Origin: Dolomedes plantarius
Lineage: Eukaryota; Arthropoda; Arachnida; Araneae; Dolomedidae
Direction: 5' to 3'
DNA length: 64,000 bases
Assembly: GCA_907164885.2 (NCBI GenBank)
Contig: OU015498.1
Coordinates: 126,077,227-126,141,226, forward strand
Below, piece after piece: positions 35,436-47,574 of this stretch. Within the stretch, counting starts at the first letter, position 1. Each line of letters opens with the position of its first letter. Under the pieces are notes generated by a model that saw nothing but the letters and a program-made list of their open reading frames with translations, did not search any database and was not told the origin of the DNA. Position numbers and translations under genes: made by a program.

Positions 35436-36990
35436 TGCAAAATATATTTTAAAATAAGATAGTCACTGAAATTAATCATTATATTCTTACACAGAGGTCC
35501 CTGTACCGTTCCTGAGACGTCTCCGTTCTTCTTAGAGAGAATATTCCTGTAGTTTATGTTGCCAAACAAGTTTCATATGATAAAATATTTGTGTTGAAAA
35601 AACCTTTTCCTCGTGCTACACAAAAAAGTACTTGTTTGATATCCGTTATTCTTTATGAGTTTCAAGAAGTGTCGGACGAAACAAATTATGTCTACTGCTA
35701 TTGTATTCAAGCCCACACATTGTGTCTTATTCAACTAATTGTTTGTTACACATATAATATTATCCTATCTTTTAAATCTTCCTGAAGTTCCCTTGAAATG
35801 TGCCATGACTCTTTCAGAAATTAAGTGAAAACTTCGTCTTTATACATTCAGAAAAGCCTCGGACTAGATAATTAAATTATTTACCGTATTAAAAAAACCT
35901 TTTATTAAACGAAATGTACCAGGTCTTTTAGTAAAAGAACGAAGATAGGCACATATTTATAAAATATGTGCTTAATTTTTTTGGCACTTATTTTTGTCCA
36001 AGTTATCCCTGACTCGATTGACGTTTTACATTCGTAAACTGTTTCAATTTTCTTACAATGTAATATATCCGTATTAAAGATTCTGATAAGACGATAAAAC
36101 TTACGACGCTATATATACATGTATTTTTTATTCGTATCGCAATTATCCTTTAATCGCAATTATCCTTATATGCGAATGCCTGTGTTTGTGTGGTTTCAGA
36201 TCGGAGGAAAGAAGAACGCAATAAATTTTAGCGATTAGTGCTAATATGAAAGTGATGAAATAATCCAAAATCTACAAATCGAGCAAATCGAGACTTGGAG
36301 AACTGTCAGAAGAATTAATCAATAGCTGGTAAGATTTTCATTAGATTTACTGACAAAGAAAACAAATTTAAATCAATAAAAAAAAAACTCCCTGCTTATG
36401 ATCGAATATTTTGTACCTATGTAATGCATTTTATGTATATAATACAATATTTGTGTGAAAGAATCTCCAAGAACGAAACATTGCGTCATATAAAAATTTA
36501 TCATAGTGTGTTTTTAAAATGCGAAGGAATAAAAACTGATGTTTTACTCACAATTTAATTCAACGCCTTTAAAACAGTAACTTATTTGATGTTTGACACC
36601 AATTTAATAGATAATAAAGTTCAGCATGATAGAATGCATAAATTATGGTTTATCACTTACAGAAATGGAATTTTATTTCTTTGTAAATATGTGGGTTTAA
36701 TATACACTTAATATTCAAATGTATTTTGAGTCCAGAATATTTTGGAGAAAATGCTTTCTTAAACTTTATAATGCTTTAAAATGATGATAGTAAGTAAACT
36801 CTCTGCTCATCTTTTTGGTTGTATGTTCGTTGCCATGCATAAGGGACTGGTATCACCACCACTTTCAGGTAGGTTCAGGAAAAATAACTCTTGATCCCTC
36901 TTGCAGGTCAGCAAGACCTGCAAGTTTTCGTTTTCGTGGCTCATATTTATTCCATTTCTCCTCAACTGCATTAAGATAAAAGCTCTGAAC
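35436..36990. other. AT-rich sequence, no gene seen
   Basis: Small features only: a doubled atcgcaattatcctt near 36138-36172. A minus-strand frame at 36807-36992 (61 aa, with SGGDTSPLCMATNIQP) has mixed composition but no recognised family. Confidence 0.45.
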
Positions 36991-38247
36991 AACCTAGATA
37001 AGAAACTTCACTTCCTTTGATAAACACCTGTCGTGCACATGTCATAATTTTATCTTTATTATATATCGTGCACATATAATGACTAGCAAAATCGTCATTT
37101 TTTTACTGCTGCCGCATTGTGAGTAGGTTTAAGTTGCCCTGGTACACTTCGAAATTCTGAAACAACAGATAAACAAACACCAGAAGAGTTCCGTTTTTGA
37201 ACGGAAACCACATTACAACATGACATCTTCCTCCAATGTTAATATCTGAAATTAACATTGGCCTTCAAACCCATTCATGGACGTTGACGAATCCTAAAAC
37301 AGCCATTAGACTGGATGAGGAAATGCGCAGTGCATGACACCGAAGGGAAACTTTTCAATCGTTGACGGCTCAGGAACCACAACAATGCCACATACACAAA
37401 TCCCAATGTCCCTTATTCACAGCAACAACGTGAGACTATCCATACCTAAAATCTTCCTACCATAAAATGTCGAGGTAAGAAACTATATGGACATAGTTTG
37501 CGATTAATATATCAGTGACCGCTAAAGGGCTAAAATAATTTGTAGGACCGGCCATTTTAGTCGTAAACGATTAATTCAGGAGGCATACAATAAAATTTCG
37601 ATTAAAACTGCCCGAGCTCCGTGCTGTTTGGTACAAGCTAGTGCGGCAATTTCGGGTTTTCACCTGATATATTTCGGACTGTAATAATAAATACCGTTTT
37701 GTTCAAAATCCTCTTCCCCACCCCATCCTCTAAGGTTTCACTTTCCGAACAAAAAACGTACAACACTAGTTCACCTACAACATAACGGCATAGAAACTGA
37801 TGTCGCACGGAGAAGATTGGTATTTCACTATCCGACCAATTTCAGTTTCGAGTTGAGATCCTTCTGAACCATAATGAATACCACCTACTACTTCCGAGCC
37901 AGATTTAACCGTTCAAACGCAAAATGTCCCGACGCAGAAGAGGCATTTGTACCAAATCCCCGTCACGGAGATCGGTATTAGCACGGGTCTAATGTCTATT
38001 CCTACAAACGAGTTCGTTCCCCGCTGCCAACGTATGCAATCTGAGAACGAGAATTCTCCTCATCGATCGCCAAGGTTTTAACTAAGTGTCATATCCATTT
38101 CCTTCCCGTTGGAATCCATAGAGTTAACATCTTCGTAGTATATCCGTAAGAGTTACTGAAAATTCCACGGAAAATCCCAGCGTATTTACTTATCTCTCCA
38201 TCTGCATATCGGCAAGTTGATTGTTAATATATTTTTATATGTAAATT
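36991..38247. other. GC-moderate unassigned sequence
   Basis: Noticeably richer in GC than its surroundings, with no frame of 60 codons. Two small hairpins: ttccgtt/aacggaa near 37189 and aatgttaat/attaacatt near 37236. May hold regulatory or old repeat sequence; not identified. Confidence 0.4.
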
Positions 38248-39345
38248 ATGTATATGGAATGCATTTTGAAGAAAATTCAAGAAATATATTTCAACCAAGA
38301 ATTCAAGCGTCAGGCTTTATTTCGTTCAAGAGTACCAATTAAATACACGATTCCCGCAAACCGCGAAGCAGCAAGTACGCCAAAAACAAATATATATAAT
38401 TTCAGTTTGCAACTCATTTTTCTGCTACTACTGACATTCAAAGTATTGAAATTTCTATATCTTTATAGACTAATAAGTTTCATACATTTATAAAACAATG
38501 GTTTGAAAGTGTTTCTGTCACTTTACATTCTAAAAATAGATGATACTTTTAGGCAATTTTGTACTATAATCATACGAAATGACGGAAATCAGATCATTAT
38601 AGCGCACTCAATTTCTGAATTTTACAACTAACGATTAGAAAAAGTGTTATGCTAACTTGAAACATAAAAGTACACATATAATACAGAATCATATTCCGAA
38701 GTTTTATACTACATGCATACGAGCTTAAATATTAAAATTTTATAACCCGAAAGTTAAATACATTAGTAAAAAAATTTTGAAAAAACATTTAACGTAACGA
38801 GAACATTTTGAACCATGAAGGTTATTTGAATCCTTTTAAGACGTTTTGATGAGCATTATTTCCCCCTCCATCTACATTTAGTAGGTCAAAATTTCAATAA
38901 AATTTTTTAATATCCTTTGCAAAATGTTTGTTTATTCAGACTAGTCTCTCACAGAGATGGAGAGAGAGAGAGAAAGTGACGGAGGGAAATTAATTATCCC
39001 TAACATGACACTATAGTTAATTGCTTTGTTGATCCCCATCGTGACGATGCTACCTCGTTTGTAGCTTACGAATCTTTCCTAATGATTTCTGGCAGTAAGA
39101 TTTCAAGGATAATAATCCAATTTAATTGCATCACATATTATTCATATGTGAATGAGAATGATACGCGCTGTATAAACGTTTGCATATATGTATTCAGTTA
39201 TTTACGATAACCACTATTCTGGATTCCTGCAGGATCTTTGCAACTGCAAGAGATATAACAAACTGTTATAAATCTAAAGTCTAAAACTAACTTTCATAAA
39301 AACTTATTTCATGAAATAGTTATTTACCAGAATTATAATGAATAG
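38248..39345. other. AT-rich sequence, no gene seen
   Basis: A short (GA)n stretch near 38956-38975; chance frames only. Confidence 0.45.
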
Positions 39346-39350
39346 AAATT

Positions 39351-39521
39351 TGTTGGATATTAGGTATTAAATTAGATTGAAAAGGTATCACATTCTAGAA
39401 ATCGCCATCTTACTTTATTTACTCAAAAAACTCTTTTAAACAGGTGTTGCCAAACTGGGCAACTAAAGTATTAGATGCAATCTCGTCCCCAAGTTCGTTC
39501 TACTTAATCTCGTTCGCAACA
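39351..39521 (-). repeat. BEL/Pao LTR, 3' in element direction (171 bp)
   Basis: Starts TGTTGGATATTAGG and ends TTCGCAACA on the plus strand. Shares aggtgttgccaaactgggca with the partner LTR. The two differ at roughly a tenth of positions by eye. Confidence 0.93.
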
Positions 39522-39523
39522 TC

Positions 39524-42250
39524 CTTCCCACCCTGGTCAACCTCGAGGGGGATGACCAGAAATACCGGGCGGGTAACTTTTCGACCATTAATTCTCATCT
39601 CGATCAGGATCTTATCTTCCCGTCGCGTCCCTGATGTAGATTCATCAATTTGGCCTTCTTCCACATGTGCCGTGGTCGGACGTCTTCTTGTAGGAGCACG
39701 ATATCGCCAACTCAGATGTTAAGGGGACTGTCTTCAATTCGAACTTGATGGAAAGTACTATCCGTATACCTAGATGATGGAGACGTATTTGGGTATGCTG
39801 GATTAAAAGGTGGACAAAAGAGTGGTTTCCTCCAGTAATAAGGGGTATTGAGTATCAGAAGGAATATAAGAAAATTGTATTCTTCCTCCAAGGCGCAAGT
39901 AATCATCTTTGGGAAAGGATTGAAAAAGTATATTTTGGATTGTTTTGGCAAAGTGAGTACCCCTTTTAAGGCCTATATTTCTGCTGGGATGCATTGGTGC
40001 TGTGCAGTTTGGATCCAATAGTCTTTAGCCTTCTCTATTTCGTTACAATTCAGTTCATCAGTAATACGTGGCTGAGACCTACAGTTGTGCACAAAACGTA
40101 GAAGGTTCTGTAGTTGCAACGTAGAATGATTGCGACTCGGTTTTCCGTGATTCAACTTCGACTAACGGCTGTATATGAGATGACAAATCTTTGATAGACA
40201 AAATTTCTGGATCATGTTTCAGCCATTTCGGGCTGTGCCACCAAGATTCCAAAGACGATAGCTGTGATGGAAAAGTACCACGAGTAAGATGATCCGCAGG
40301 GTTATCTGTACCGGGGCAGTGGCGCCATTGTGCTGGAGTAGTGTATAGAAGAATTTCTGTTGTTCTGTTGCAAACAAATGTTTTACAACGGTTGGGATCT
40401 CAATCCATCCAGCTTAAAGCTATAGTAGAATCACTCCATAGTATGGCTGTGTAAGAATTAATGTTCCTTTCTCTGCAAAAGCATAGAAGTAGGCGAGCTC
40501 CTAGTAGTGCGGCTAAAAATTTCAAGTCACGGAAGAGTGACCTTTTTGATTGGGGCCAGTTTGTTTCGACTACAAATGACATAAACCCCTATAAATGCTA
40601 ACTGTGTGACGGGCGTACAAACAGGCACCGTACGCTCGTTCGGATGCGTCGCAAAACACATGTATGGTAACGTCGGAATTTTCAGAAAATCCAATCCATC
40701 TTGGGATACGTATATCATTCAGACACTGTAACTCATTTATCCACTTGTGCCACCGTTGTGCTACAGCTGGCGGCAATAGTTCATCCCACTGAATCCCACT
40801 AAGCCACGTATATTGGAAAAATATCTTCGCAACGACTGTAACTGGAGCTAATAGGCCTAGAGGATCGTAAAACTTTGACATCAACTTCAGTAGTAAACGC
40901 TTTGTTACTGGTTCTTTAGATGCTTGAACAATCTTTGCCTGCACATCAATTTTAAAAACGTCCCTGTCAGTATACCATTTAACACCTAAGACCTGTGTAA
41001 TATCCTTAAGCGGGACTTTTCTTGTCCCCATGCATCTTGCAAAATCTTAGAAATTGTAGTCCATTTGGCTAATGGTAGGCTAATATGTGATGTAAGTTGC
41101 TGCATTTATTGGTATAGAATTGTAGCGTCAGTATCTGTAGATGTTCCCATTACAAAATCATCCATGTAGCTGTTCTCAGTGTGTTTAGTTGCAGAAGGAT
41201 ATGTTTGCTTGTACATTGTAGCCAATTTACAAAGAGCAGCTGATAGTAAAAATGGATTTGAAGCGAGTCTGAAGGAAAGACGCGGGAATTGGTACGTTAC
41301 AATTTCATGTTCTATGCAGAGTTTTCCATCAGGATTATACGTTGTTTTGTACCAAAAGAATCGTGTTGCGTCTCTATCTTCGTCTGCTAGTATCAGCTGT
41401 AGAAATGCTTGGCGTCCGTCGCTAGTAATTGCAATTTAGGAAAGGCGGAATCTCAATAACGTGGATAAGATATCAGGAAGTAGATTTGGTCCAACTTCAA
41501 GAGCGTCGTTTAAAGATGGGTGACCTGGAGAATGGGAAGATGCATCAAAAACTATACGCCACTTGGTTTCTTCATTTGTGACTTTCTTTACTGCGTGATG
41601 GGGCAAATAAAATAAACGTTCTTCGTTATGTTCTTTATCTAAGACGACTTCAACTTGTTTTTTATCAATGTAATATTGCATGTGTTCAGCATATTTTTGT
41701 TTTAAATCTGTATTTGCATACAGTTTTCTTGTCAAAATGTTAAAACGTTGAATTGCGACTTCATAATTGCTCGATGAATGTTGAACTTTCCATGGTAATT
41801 TTACAACTCGTCTACCATAGCTGATCTCAAAAGATTCATGAAAGTTCGTCAACAGTTCAGAGTTGTGAGTGCTTATTTTTTCTTGTATTGGTTGTATGTT
41901 AATGCTTTCTAAGTTCTAGAATTTTCGTATCACATAGTCAAATTCCCGAGTTGAAGTATCCACATTAATATTATGAACTGTAAGACTGAAGGAAACTGTT
42001 GCGTGTGATCGAGGTCCACTAAGTATCCACCCGATATTTGATGTGACCAAGGACAGCTTGACTGGAGCTTCAGAATTCGTGAAATTTCAGTAGATATCTG
42101 CACCGATTAAAATCTCAATTGGTAAATTCGACAATGTATCTTCTGGGTCAGCAAGCTTCAGTAGCTTGTTTTCGCAAAGCGTGAAACGTCATTTGGTGGA
42201 GGGTGAAGCATACTTGTTGGAGCTTTCGAATGCAATAATTTTGACTTAGC
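39524..42250 (-). pseudogene. BEL/Pao pol: protease, reverse transcriptase, RNase H, integrase remnants
   Basis: Minus-strand pieces in several frames. Protease or linker: LPIEILIGADIY and IGWILSGPRS (about 42000-42130). Reverse transcriptase: LFYLPHHAVKK and WRIVFDASSHSPGHPSLNDA (41436-41852), then DGRQAFLQLILADEDRDATR and the catalytic YMDD at 41158-41169. RNase H: KFYDPLGLLAPV, VFCDASERAYGACLY (40570-41031), ILWSDSTIALSW (40400-40582) and WRHCPGTDNPADHLTRG. Integrase N-terminal region: ELNCNEIEKAKDYWIQTAQ and YLRLGGRIQFS (about 39830-40100). The DDE core is absent. The frame rejoins at VGDIVLLQEDVRPRHMWKKA (DUF5641, about 39640-39720). Numerous stops and frameshifts. Confidence 0.9.
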
Positions 42251-42584
42251 ATTTGTCCCAGATGCTTGATAACTCAAATTGCACTTGTCTTCTCGTTTTG
42301 CTAAAAGTAACTGGAGACTCAAACTATTGAAGTTCCGGAGGTCGGATGGCGATGGTTTGGAGTTTTAAAGTGTCCACAAGATCGGAATGGATAAAACTAG
42401 ATCGGAATGGATAAAACGATGTGTTTCGTTCTGACGTTAAATTCTCTAAAAAGTCCAAATGAGCTTGAGAATTTCTATTTTTGTCACCATATTTATCCAT
42501 AAGGAGCTTTTTAGTAGTTTAATACGTATCAGCAATAATACTTATACATCAACCAATCGTTTCGATTCATCTTGCAAATAACCT
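42251..42584 (-). other. decayed gag-protease junction of the BEL element
   Basis: No readable domain; contains a doubled agatcggaatggataaaac (about 42373-42415). Confidence 0.5.
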
Positions 42585-43136
42585 CTAAAAAACATGTTTA
42601 TCAATAACGGAAAGATTTTGATTAGCGCTTACGGAAGATTGAAACTGCTCTCTAAAACCTTGCCACTTTTCTATATTACTTTTAAATGGTTCTAGCTTAA
42701 TCGTAGGCAATTTTACTGTGTAAGATTGAGTCACAGGCGATGTGATAGAATACTCTAAATTCGTCGCCAAATTATCATTATTCATAGTCGAAGCAGGAAA
42801 GTTATTCATAGTTGGCGATAATTGACGTTGGATAATTTTACGAGCTTTAAAAATTGAGAGTTCAGCAATATCCGTTTAACTTTCACACTGTGGAATATCT
42901 TTTGCATATTCTTCATCAGAACATAAGCAATGAATGTCATTATCTGCTATTTTCATCTCGTTCAAGACAGTCGTTAAGCGATTAGAAGTATAGTCAACGT
43001 GTTCAATTGAATAATCTTCTTTAATTTGTTAATTTCAGTAGAAAAACGAGTTACATTGCCGTTTTCGTTTCCTTTTGATCGTTTTTCGTTTCCTTTTGAG
43101 CGCCGTTTTGTCAACCGGAACATCGGACGTCGCCAT
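42585..43136 (-). pseudogene. BEL/Pao gag remnant
   Basis: Likely start at 43134-43136 (MATSDVPVDKTALKRK). Soon after, a 20-bp unit (gttttcgtttccttttgatc-like, about 43063-43104) is duplicated and disturbs the frame; a following stretch reads TRFSTEIN. The best preserved part is 42585-42809: YTVKLPTIKLEPFKSNIEKW then QGFREQFQSSV, the DUF1759 signature of BEL gag. Not functional. Confidence 0.82.
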
Positions 43137-43228
43137 TTGTAGTAAAATAGAACTTGCCGATCTTTCGTAAAGTAACAGAAAGTATAAATCTCAGATTTCC
43201 TGATTCGTTGAAAAGGATTTCATCAAAA

Positions 43229-43400
43229 TGTTAGATATTAGATATTAAATTAAACTGAAAAAGTATCACATTCTACAAACCGCCATCTCACTTTATTTAC
43301 TTAAAAAATCTCTTTTAAACAGGTGTTGCCAAACTGGGCAACTAAAGTATTAGATGTAATCCCGTCCCCAAGTTCGTCCTACTTCATCTCGTTCCCAACA
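43229..43400 (-). repeat. BEL/Pao LTR, 5' in element direction (172 bp)
   Basis: Starts TGTTAGATATTAG and ends TTCCCAACA on the plus strand; partner of 39351-39521. Confidence 0.93.
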
Positions 43401-43564
43401 AAATTTAAATAATATCTGAGTTGATATGCGAAAAAATTAATACAACCTTGATCATATAATTAGGTTGCTAAAACTTCAAATCTGGTTAATATGACATATA
43501 TCAATGATTAAAAAAGACAAAAAAAGTGCCGAAATAATTAATTCATCCTTTAAGTTTTACAAAT

Positions 43565-43969
43565 TTGTACTTAGGTTGGTTGATACTTATCCTATCTGAT
43601 CTAGCCGATAGGTTAGACCAGATCCATGAGACCGAAAACTTTTTAAAAATCCAAGACAAGGAGGGGACTGTGCGTCATATCCTCCTTTTCAAGCTCCAAG
43701 CAAGAAAGGAGATGGTCAGGGGTGGAATGATTGATGTTTCATTTTCTACAAATGAGGAAGATCTTATTGCCTTGTTCAAATTTAAGGCACTTCATTTGAC
43801 CACTGAGGAGTCTTGACAAAGCAGTCTGCTGAGTACGATTGCCCACAAAAGCCATAGCTCCTCCCGGCTCTCTACCAAAATACCAGTCATGTGCTGGAGG
43901 AGATTGAAAGCGCGATGACAGATTTAACTCTTGAGCAGATCTCCAAAAAATATAAAGCGTTAGAAGTGT
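43565..43969 (+). pseudogene. gag-like or unknown retroelement ORF fragment, one frameshift
   Basis: Frame 1 (43565-43816) reads SDLADRLDQIHETENFLKIQ, then HILLFKLQARKEMVRGGMID. A second frame continues as LPALYQNTSHVLEEIESAMT, DLTLEQISKKYKALE up to the point where an LTR begins (43967). The two halves look like one protein with a shift near 43820. The helical, charged composition fits a retroelement gag, but the family is not certain. The LTR appears to have inserted into it or to end it. Confidence 0.5.
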
Positions 43970-44428
43970 GATGGTGTGGCCGCAGTAAACCTCTAATTGA
44001 CATAATCGTGTAGAAATAGAAACCAGAGACTCTATGTTAAATTAAAGTCCTTTATTGGACCACTAAATTATGGGCATCAGTTTGAACAGTAAATATCAAT
44101 TAATAGCTAAGCACACTGCAAGTGCAAGCGGAGCTGTCTAGGCTCATAGCTAAACAAAGCTCGACTCAAAAGCCCAAAAACTCCGGTGATAACTGGTCAC
44201 ATCTAAGCAACCATCCTCGAAAGACTTCTCTGGTCTCCTCTCCCTCGATGCTAGTCGCAAACCCCTTTGTAAAGCTTCGCGCTCCTCGGGACAACCAGTC
44301 TGCCCGCTGACGTCATCTCGTCCCTGACCTCTCCTTCAGGGCTGTTTTCCCTCGGCTGAAACGACACCCCAAAGTCGGTTCATTTGTCGGGGCGAGGGGC
44401 CCTCTCTTTCAACTGGACATCTATCACA
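43967..44428 (-). repeat. probable LTR (462 bp), minus orientation
   Basis: Termini TGTGATGG...CTATCACA form an inverted TGTGAT/ATCACA. The reverse-strand AATAAA (tttatt near 44052) lies close to the left end, so the LTR reads on the minus strand. GC-rich right half includes ctgacctctccttcagggct. No partner LTR and no clear TSD seen, so solo LTR or fragment. Confidence 0.5.
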
Positions 44429-44640
44429 CCTCTTCATGAACGGTCTTCGACAACGATGTTTTTCCAATTTACTTACCCGTAATTGGAGCTGAAAGGTTGC
44501 ACCGGCCCTTCGTCGGGTCCTTGTTAGCCTGAAAAAATATACGATTCTCTGGAACAGAAAAATATCATTAACAGGCTTTTTCTTTGGAGATCATCTGCCG
44601 CTAAGAAGGCTGAACTTGTTTATGTCACACACAAAACAGT
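44429..44640. other. unassigned sequence
   Basis: Contains gcaccggcccttcgtcgggt; may belong to the non-LTR fragment that follows. Confidence 0.35.
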
Positions 44641-44890
44641 TTATCTTTTCAATATAGTTCTCCGAATAACATATGAGGAGTGGAGGCAATTTCGTCCGCC
44701 GCTTGTGGAATGTTCTGCCGACATCACAGAAGTCAAATCCATTGTAGTTCCGTCCTTAACCAGGGTATCAGCCTTTTCGTTACCTCTGAAACCAATATGC
44801 AATGGGAAGGACCAATATGGATACGAAGTTGTTACGAAGATTATATACCACCTGACTGGTTCACAAAATTCAACTATCTTCTCCAAACCT
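44641..44890 (-). pseudogene. RNase H domain fragment of a non-LTR retrotransposon
   Basis: Minus strand: YWSFPLHIGFRGNEKADTLV then KDGTTMDL. The H-x-G-x-x-GNEKAD pattern is the C-terminal RNase H motif found in Jockey/R1/I-type elements, where the His and Asp belong to the active site. Only about 80 codons remain; reverse transcriptase and endonuclease are not seen. Confidence 0.65.
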
Positions 44891-46010
44891 TATAATAGGC
44901 AGCCATAATACAGCTAAACTTCACTTGTAATATTGGGTCGAGTTCTTGCCAGTGTCTTTTCTTCAAATATTCGATATTCTATTGAGACAACGGCATAATA
45001 TATTAGCGTAGATGTAACTTTATTTGTTTATCATAGACGACGACATATATTTCTTCACTCTGAATTTTTACGTGATACCTTTCCCCCTTTCTTTGCCAGT
45101 ATGTTAGATGGTACCATCTAGGAGGATGGATAAAACAAGCGTCGACAAACTTCGCTTATGATATGATTGTCTATGTGAGAAAATTTTAATTCCAACGTTC
45201 TTTTCTGACAAAATTCTTATTATAATTTAATAGGTGACAATGTTAAAGTAATAAACGCAAGTGAAAGCTACACATTTATATATAAACATGATCTTTCTTC
45301 TAAAACGGAACGATCATTTTTTAAACCTGAAACAGTGGTAAAAAATAGTTGCAGATTAATTTTCCATAACTAATGACTTTTAATTTTCTAAGAAAAAACA
45401 CTTATTAAAAGTTAAGTTGAAAACAGACCACATTCCACAACACACTCCTCATAAATTTCACGAATCCGTAAATATTTCGGAGTGCAAATCTCATTAGATG
45501 AAGGTGAGATGAGTTACGTTGCAAAATATTAGATAAATTAATGACAATAAAATGCATTTCTTGAAAATGATACATTAAAGAATAAGCATAAAAACAGCTT
45601 TGATGTGTGAAGTAGAAATAAACATATTGCTTAGAAAAAATGACAAAAACATATTCAAGATCTATGCGAAACTGTTAGTAAGTTTGGATGGTTTTCGATG
45701 CAGGAAGATCCATTCATAACTATACGAACTCATAGAATATCGGCACAAGGTATGTTCCTCGGACGGGGAAAAACAAATACGTCATACATCATCTTTTAAA
45801 GTTGGAGCTCAGAGAATGTTTCTGTTATTTATTAAGAGATAACAGCGTGAGAGATTTTAAAAGTTTATAATTCCCTGACCCAAGAATTAGCGTCGTCGCA
45901 TGAGCAAGTGATATTATGCGGTCCGGACAGTCTGTTAGTACTGCAGTGTTAATTGCTCATAAATAACATTAAATTATATATACGTATTTTTTCATATGCA
46001 TAGAAAGATA
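44891..46010. other. AT-rich sequence, no gene seen
   Basis: Nothing recognised; may include the 5' part of the piggyBac relic after about 45880. Confidence 0.4.
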
Positions 46011-46019
46011 TTGAAATAG

Positions 46020-47290
46020 TTTCATACAAATTACGAGGTTTATTTGATAAATCCATGTAAAATCCTAAAGAGGTGGAATATTGAATTAGAAAGTATGCGG
46101 GATAATTTATGTGGTATTCGTATTTTTCTTGAAACCATGTCTCGAAATAGATTTCGTGAAATAATGAGATACATACGATTGATCATGATACGATTTACAT
46201 GAGATACGATGATATATAGTCAACCAGAAGACAACGCCTTGCCGATGATAAATTCGCATTAGTATCCGAAATATGGAATCCATTTATTGAGAATTGTATT
46301 TCTAATTATAATCCAGGAGAAAACTTTTACTATCAATGAGAAGCTTTTTTCAACCAAAGCAAGATGCAAGTTCATACAGTATATGCCACAGAAGCCTGAT
46401 AAATTTGGCATAAAGTTTTGGCTATGTGAAACAAAATATTTACTGAATGGACTCCCTTACTTAGGTAAAATTGACGACCAACCAAGCAATCAAAGTTTAT
46501 CTGAATATGTTGTGCTTCATCTAATGAAAAAAAAAACTTCAAGAAAGATTACAAAATTTCACTGCAAAATAAACTGCTTTACTTCATTGCGTCTTGCAGA
46601 AAAGCTGAAGTCAATGAAAACAAGCATTGCTGGCACAGTAGGTCGCGGAAGAAAAGAAATTTCCCTGGACATAAAAAATTAGAAACATGCCTTGTTCAGC
46701 AGTAAAATTCCTGCCATGGATGATATAATTTTGACAGTTTATCAAGGAAAGAAGAACAAAATTGTTTTACTGCCAAATTCCCTACATTCATCAGTTACAG
46801 TGGGAACTGATGAGAAACACTTACCAGAAACTATAAAGTTCGACAATTGAACAAAAATTGGAGTTGATGTGCTAGACCAAATAACACGGAAGTATTTCGC
46901 AAAATCTTGTTCTAGTAGGTGGCCTCTTTATGTATATTATAATGTGCTTAATCTCGCGGGGGCATTAATTCATAGATATTATATAAGAAAGTCACTGGAA
47001 ATAACATTCGACGACGCGACATTCTTTTGCAATTAAGATCCGAGCTGCTAGAATCATATGCAAATTCGATGAAAGCATCAAAGATTTCATTACCCAGTAC
47101 ATCCTTACTTACTAGTGATAAAGAAGCAAAAAAGAAAAAGCAGTGTCAAAGTTCTAGTTGCAAAGGGAATAAAAAAAGGACAAGTGTGATGTTTACAAGA
47201 AACCGACTTGCGGCAAATGCACCGCTAAAGTGTAAAAAGGAATTTTTGTGAAAATTGTGTGAAAGACATATTTTGTTCATGTGTAGTTCT
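46020..47290 (+). pseudogene. piggyBac-type transposase relic
   Basis: Multi-frame remnants of the DDE_Tnp_1_7 fold: QRLADDKFALVSEIWNPFIE and NCISNYNPGENF (about 46210-46310), then after a frame change FTINEKLFSTKARCKFIQYM, PQKPDKFGIKFWL and LLNGLPYLGKIDDQPS (46287-46510), and TSIAGTVGRGRKEI. In TINEKLF the family's first catalytic Asp (T-I-D-E) is Asn. A C-terminal Cys-rich domain follows near 47185-47270 (KPTCGKCTAKV, CENCVKDI) across frameshifts. Flanking TTAA/TIR ends were not found. Dead. Confidence 0.85.
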
Positions 47291-47572
47291 TTCACATACA
47301 TGCGGTACATTATCTACCTTTTGGGAAACATTTTCACTTTATTTTATTAAAAAAAACATAGAATGTTTGATTTTATTCCATAGGAAAGAAGAAATGTAAC
47401 ATAGTATAATATGAGCTATGAGAGCGTTAATTCTACATTTATATACATTCAGTTACTTTTTATTTACCAGGAATTGTTAGTAATTCCCATCAGAAATTGA
47501 TATCTAACGATTTGTATCATTAGTATTAGTGGTATCATTTTTATTAATTTGTATAAAATATAATGGAAACAC
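47291..47572. other. AT-rich spacer
   Basis: No gene or repeat recognised between the piggyBac relic and the mariner element. Confidence 0.4.
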
Positions 47573-47574
47573 TA

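Larger units (their letters stand above)
39351..43400 (-). mobile_element. BEL/Pao LTR retrotransposon, internally deleted
   Basis: LTRs at both ends, AAATT as a perfect 5-bp TSD outside them (39346-39350 and 43401-43405), and BEL-type gag and pol fragments on the minus strand between. Order in element direction: gag, protease-like, reverse transcriptase, RNase H, integrase N-terminus, integrase C-terminus. At 4050 bp it is shorter than usual for BEL, because the integrase core and parts of gag are missing. LTR divergence and many stops mark it as old. Confidence 0.94.

Noticed and set aside
44122..44310. 62-aa plus-strand ORF
   Set aside because: Lies within the GC-rich half of the probable LTR, no domain, opposite to the inferred LTR orientation.
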